A stretch of DNA of 64,000 bases from Dactylosporangium roseum (GTDB taxonomy: Bacteria > Actinomycetota > Actinomycetes > Mycobacteriales > Micromonosporaceae), in assembly GCF_025264685.1 (NCBI RefSeq), contig NZ_CP073721.1, positions 1,603,001 through 1,667,000 on the forward strand. The letters are read 5' to 3'. The first letter of the stretch is position 1. Each line of letters begins with the position of its first letter. Under the pieces are notes generated by a model that made no database searches, was not told where the DNA came from, and worked only from the letters and a program-made list of their open reading frames with translations. A program made the translations under genes and the position numbers. This document shows positions 63,976 to 64,000 of the stretch, one piece after another.

Positions 63976-64000
63976 CGGTACGCCATCGCACCCAGCGCCA
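63960..64000 (-). CDS. 3' end of a gene continuing beyond the window
   Basis: The minus-strand frame entering from the right edge reads ALGAMAYRWITR and stops at 63960-63962, overlapping the lipoprotein start. It could be the last residues of a membrane protein. Too little is visible to assign. Confidence 0.3.
   Translation of the reverse strand, partial: ALGAMAYRWITR

Overview
The window is high-GC actinobacterial DNA with dense gene packing, many GTG starts, start/stop overlaps, and no rRNA, tRNA or CRISPR that I can see. Gene content and order follow a conserved actinobacterial backbone. From memory it matches the Mycobacterium tuberculosis stretch dxr-rip1-ispG (Rv2870c-Rv2868c) through rimP-nusA-infB-rbfA, truB-ribF-rpsO-pnp-dapB and thyX-dapA-rnj-ftsK to pgsA-clgR-pspA-pspM (about Rv2742c). 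Base composition and several small families suggest a filamentous actinomycete, possibly Micromonosporales. That assignment is inference.

Layout. 1-2358: the 3' part of an archaeal-type aspartyl-tRNA synthetase, then a gene-poor junk zone with a strong promoter over a 13-codon ORF, gene remnants and one copy of a dispersed palindromic repeat. 2359-7563: dxr, the site-2 protease, ispG, a GNAT and a membrane protein; two of these are MEP isoprenoid steps. 7494-10145: a variable patch with a broken MmyB-type regulator, a LysR/SnoaL divergent pair, and a DUF559 gene lying exactly between two copies of a 76-bp palindrome. 10160-22024: an amine-catabolism island containing a dimethylglycine-dehydrogenase-like flavoprotein, a choline/ethanolamine-kinase-like protein, an amino-acid/choline-type permease, a FadR-type regulator, a GlnA4-like gamma-glutamyl ligase, aldehyde dehydrogenase, SDR, two C26 gamma-glutamyl hydrolases and an LLM oxidoreductase. 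22487-24615: methionine aminopeptidase, a DUF4439 protein and a lipoprotein.

24813-42823: the translation and RNA block (rimP-nusA-ylxR-infB, DUF503, rbfA, nrnA-type DHH phosphoesterase, a MATE exporter, truB, ribF, rpsO, pnp, an M16 peptidase, dapB), interrupted by a MITE-like element at 30066-30422 and a HAD pseudogene. 42824-43544: a duplicated terminator, a third copy of the dispersed repeat and a short tandem repeat. 43545-57960: GNAT, GT87 mannosyltransferase, AlkZ/YcaQ-type glycosylase, DUF2752, thyX, dapA, rnj, DUF2784, ftsK, AEC permease, rimO, pgsA, cinA. 58054-63975: an envelope-stress (Psp) locus with clgR, pspA and a PspM-like gene. Two extra genes, a substrate-binding/VWA protein and a coiled-coil membrane protein, lie between clgR and pspA.

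How parts fit. The 10-22 kb island can be read as import, gamma-glutamylation, oxidation in two steps, then hydrolysis to glutamate plus an amino acid, under a FadR-family regulator. RimP, NusA, IF2, RbfA, TruB, S15 and PNPase form the classic translation/RNA set. dapB and dapA serve lysine/diaminopimelate synthesis. thyX makes dTMP. RNase J and PNPase are the main RNA turnover enzymes. A recurring signal is a TANNNT hexamer 6-8 nt before the start codon with no Shine-Dalgarno, suggesting widespread leaderless transcripts; I used it to choose several starts.
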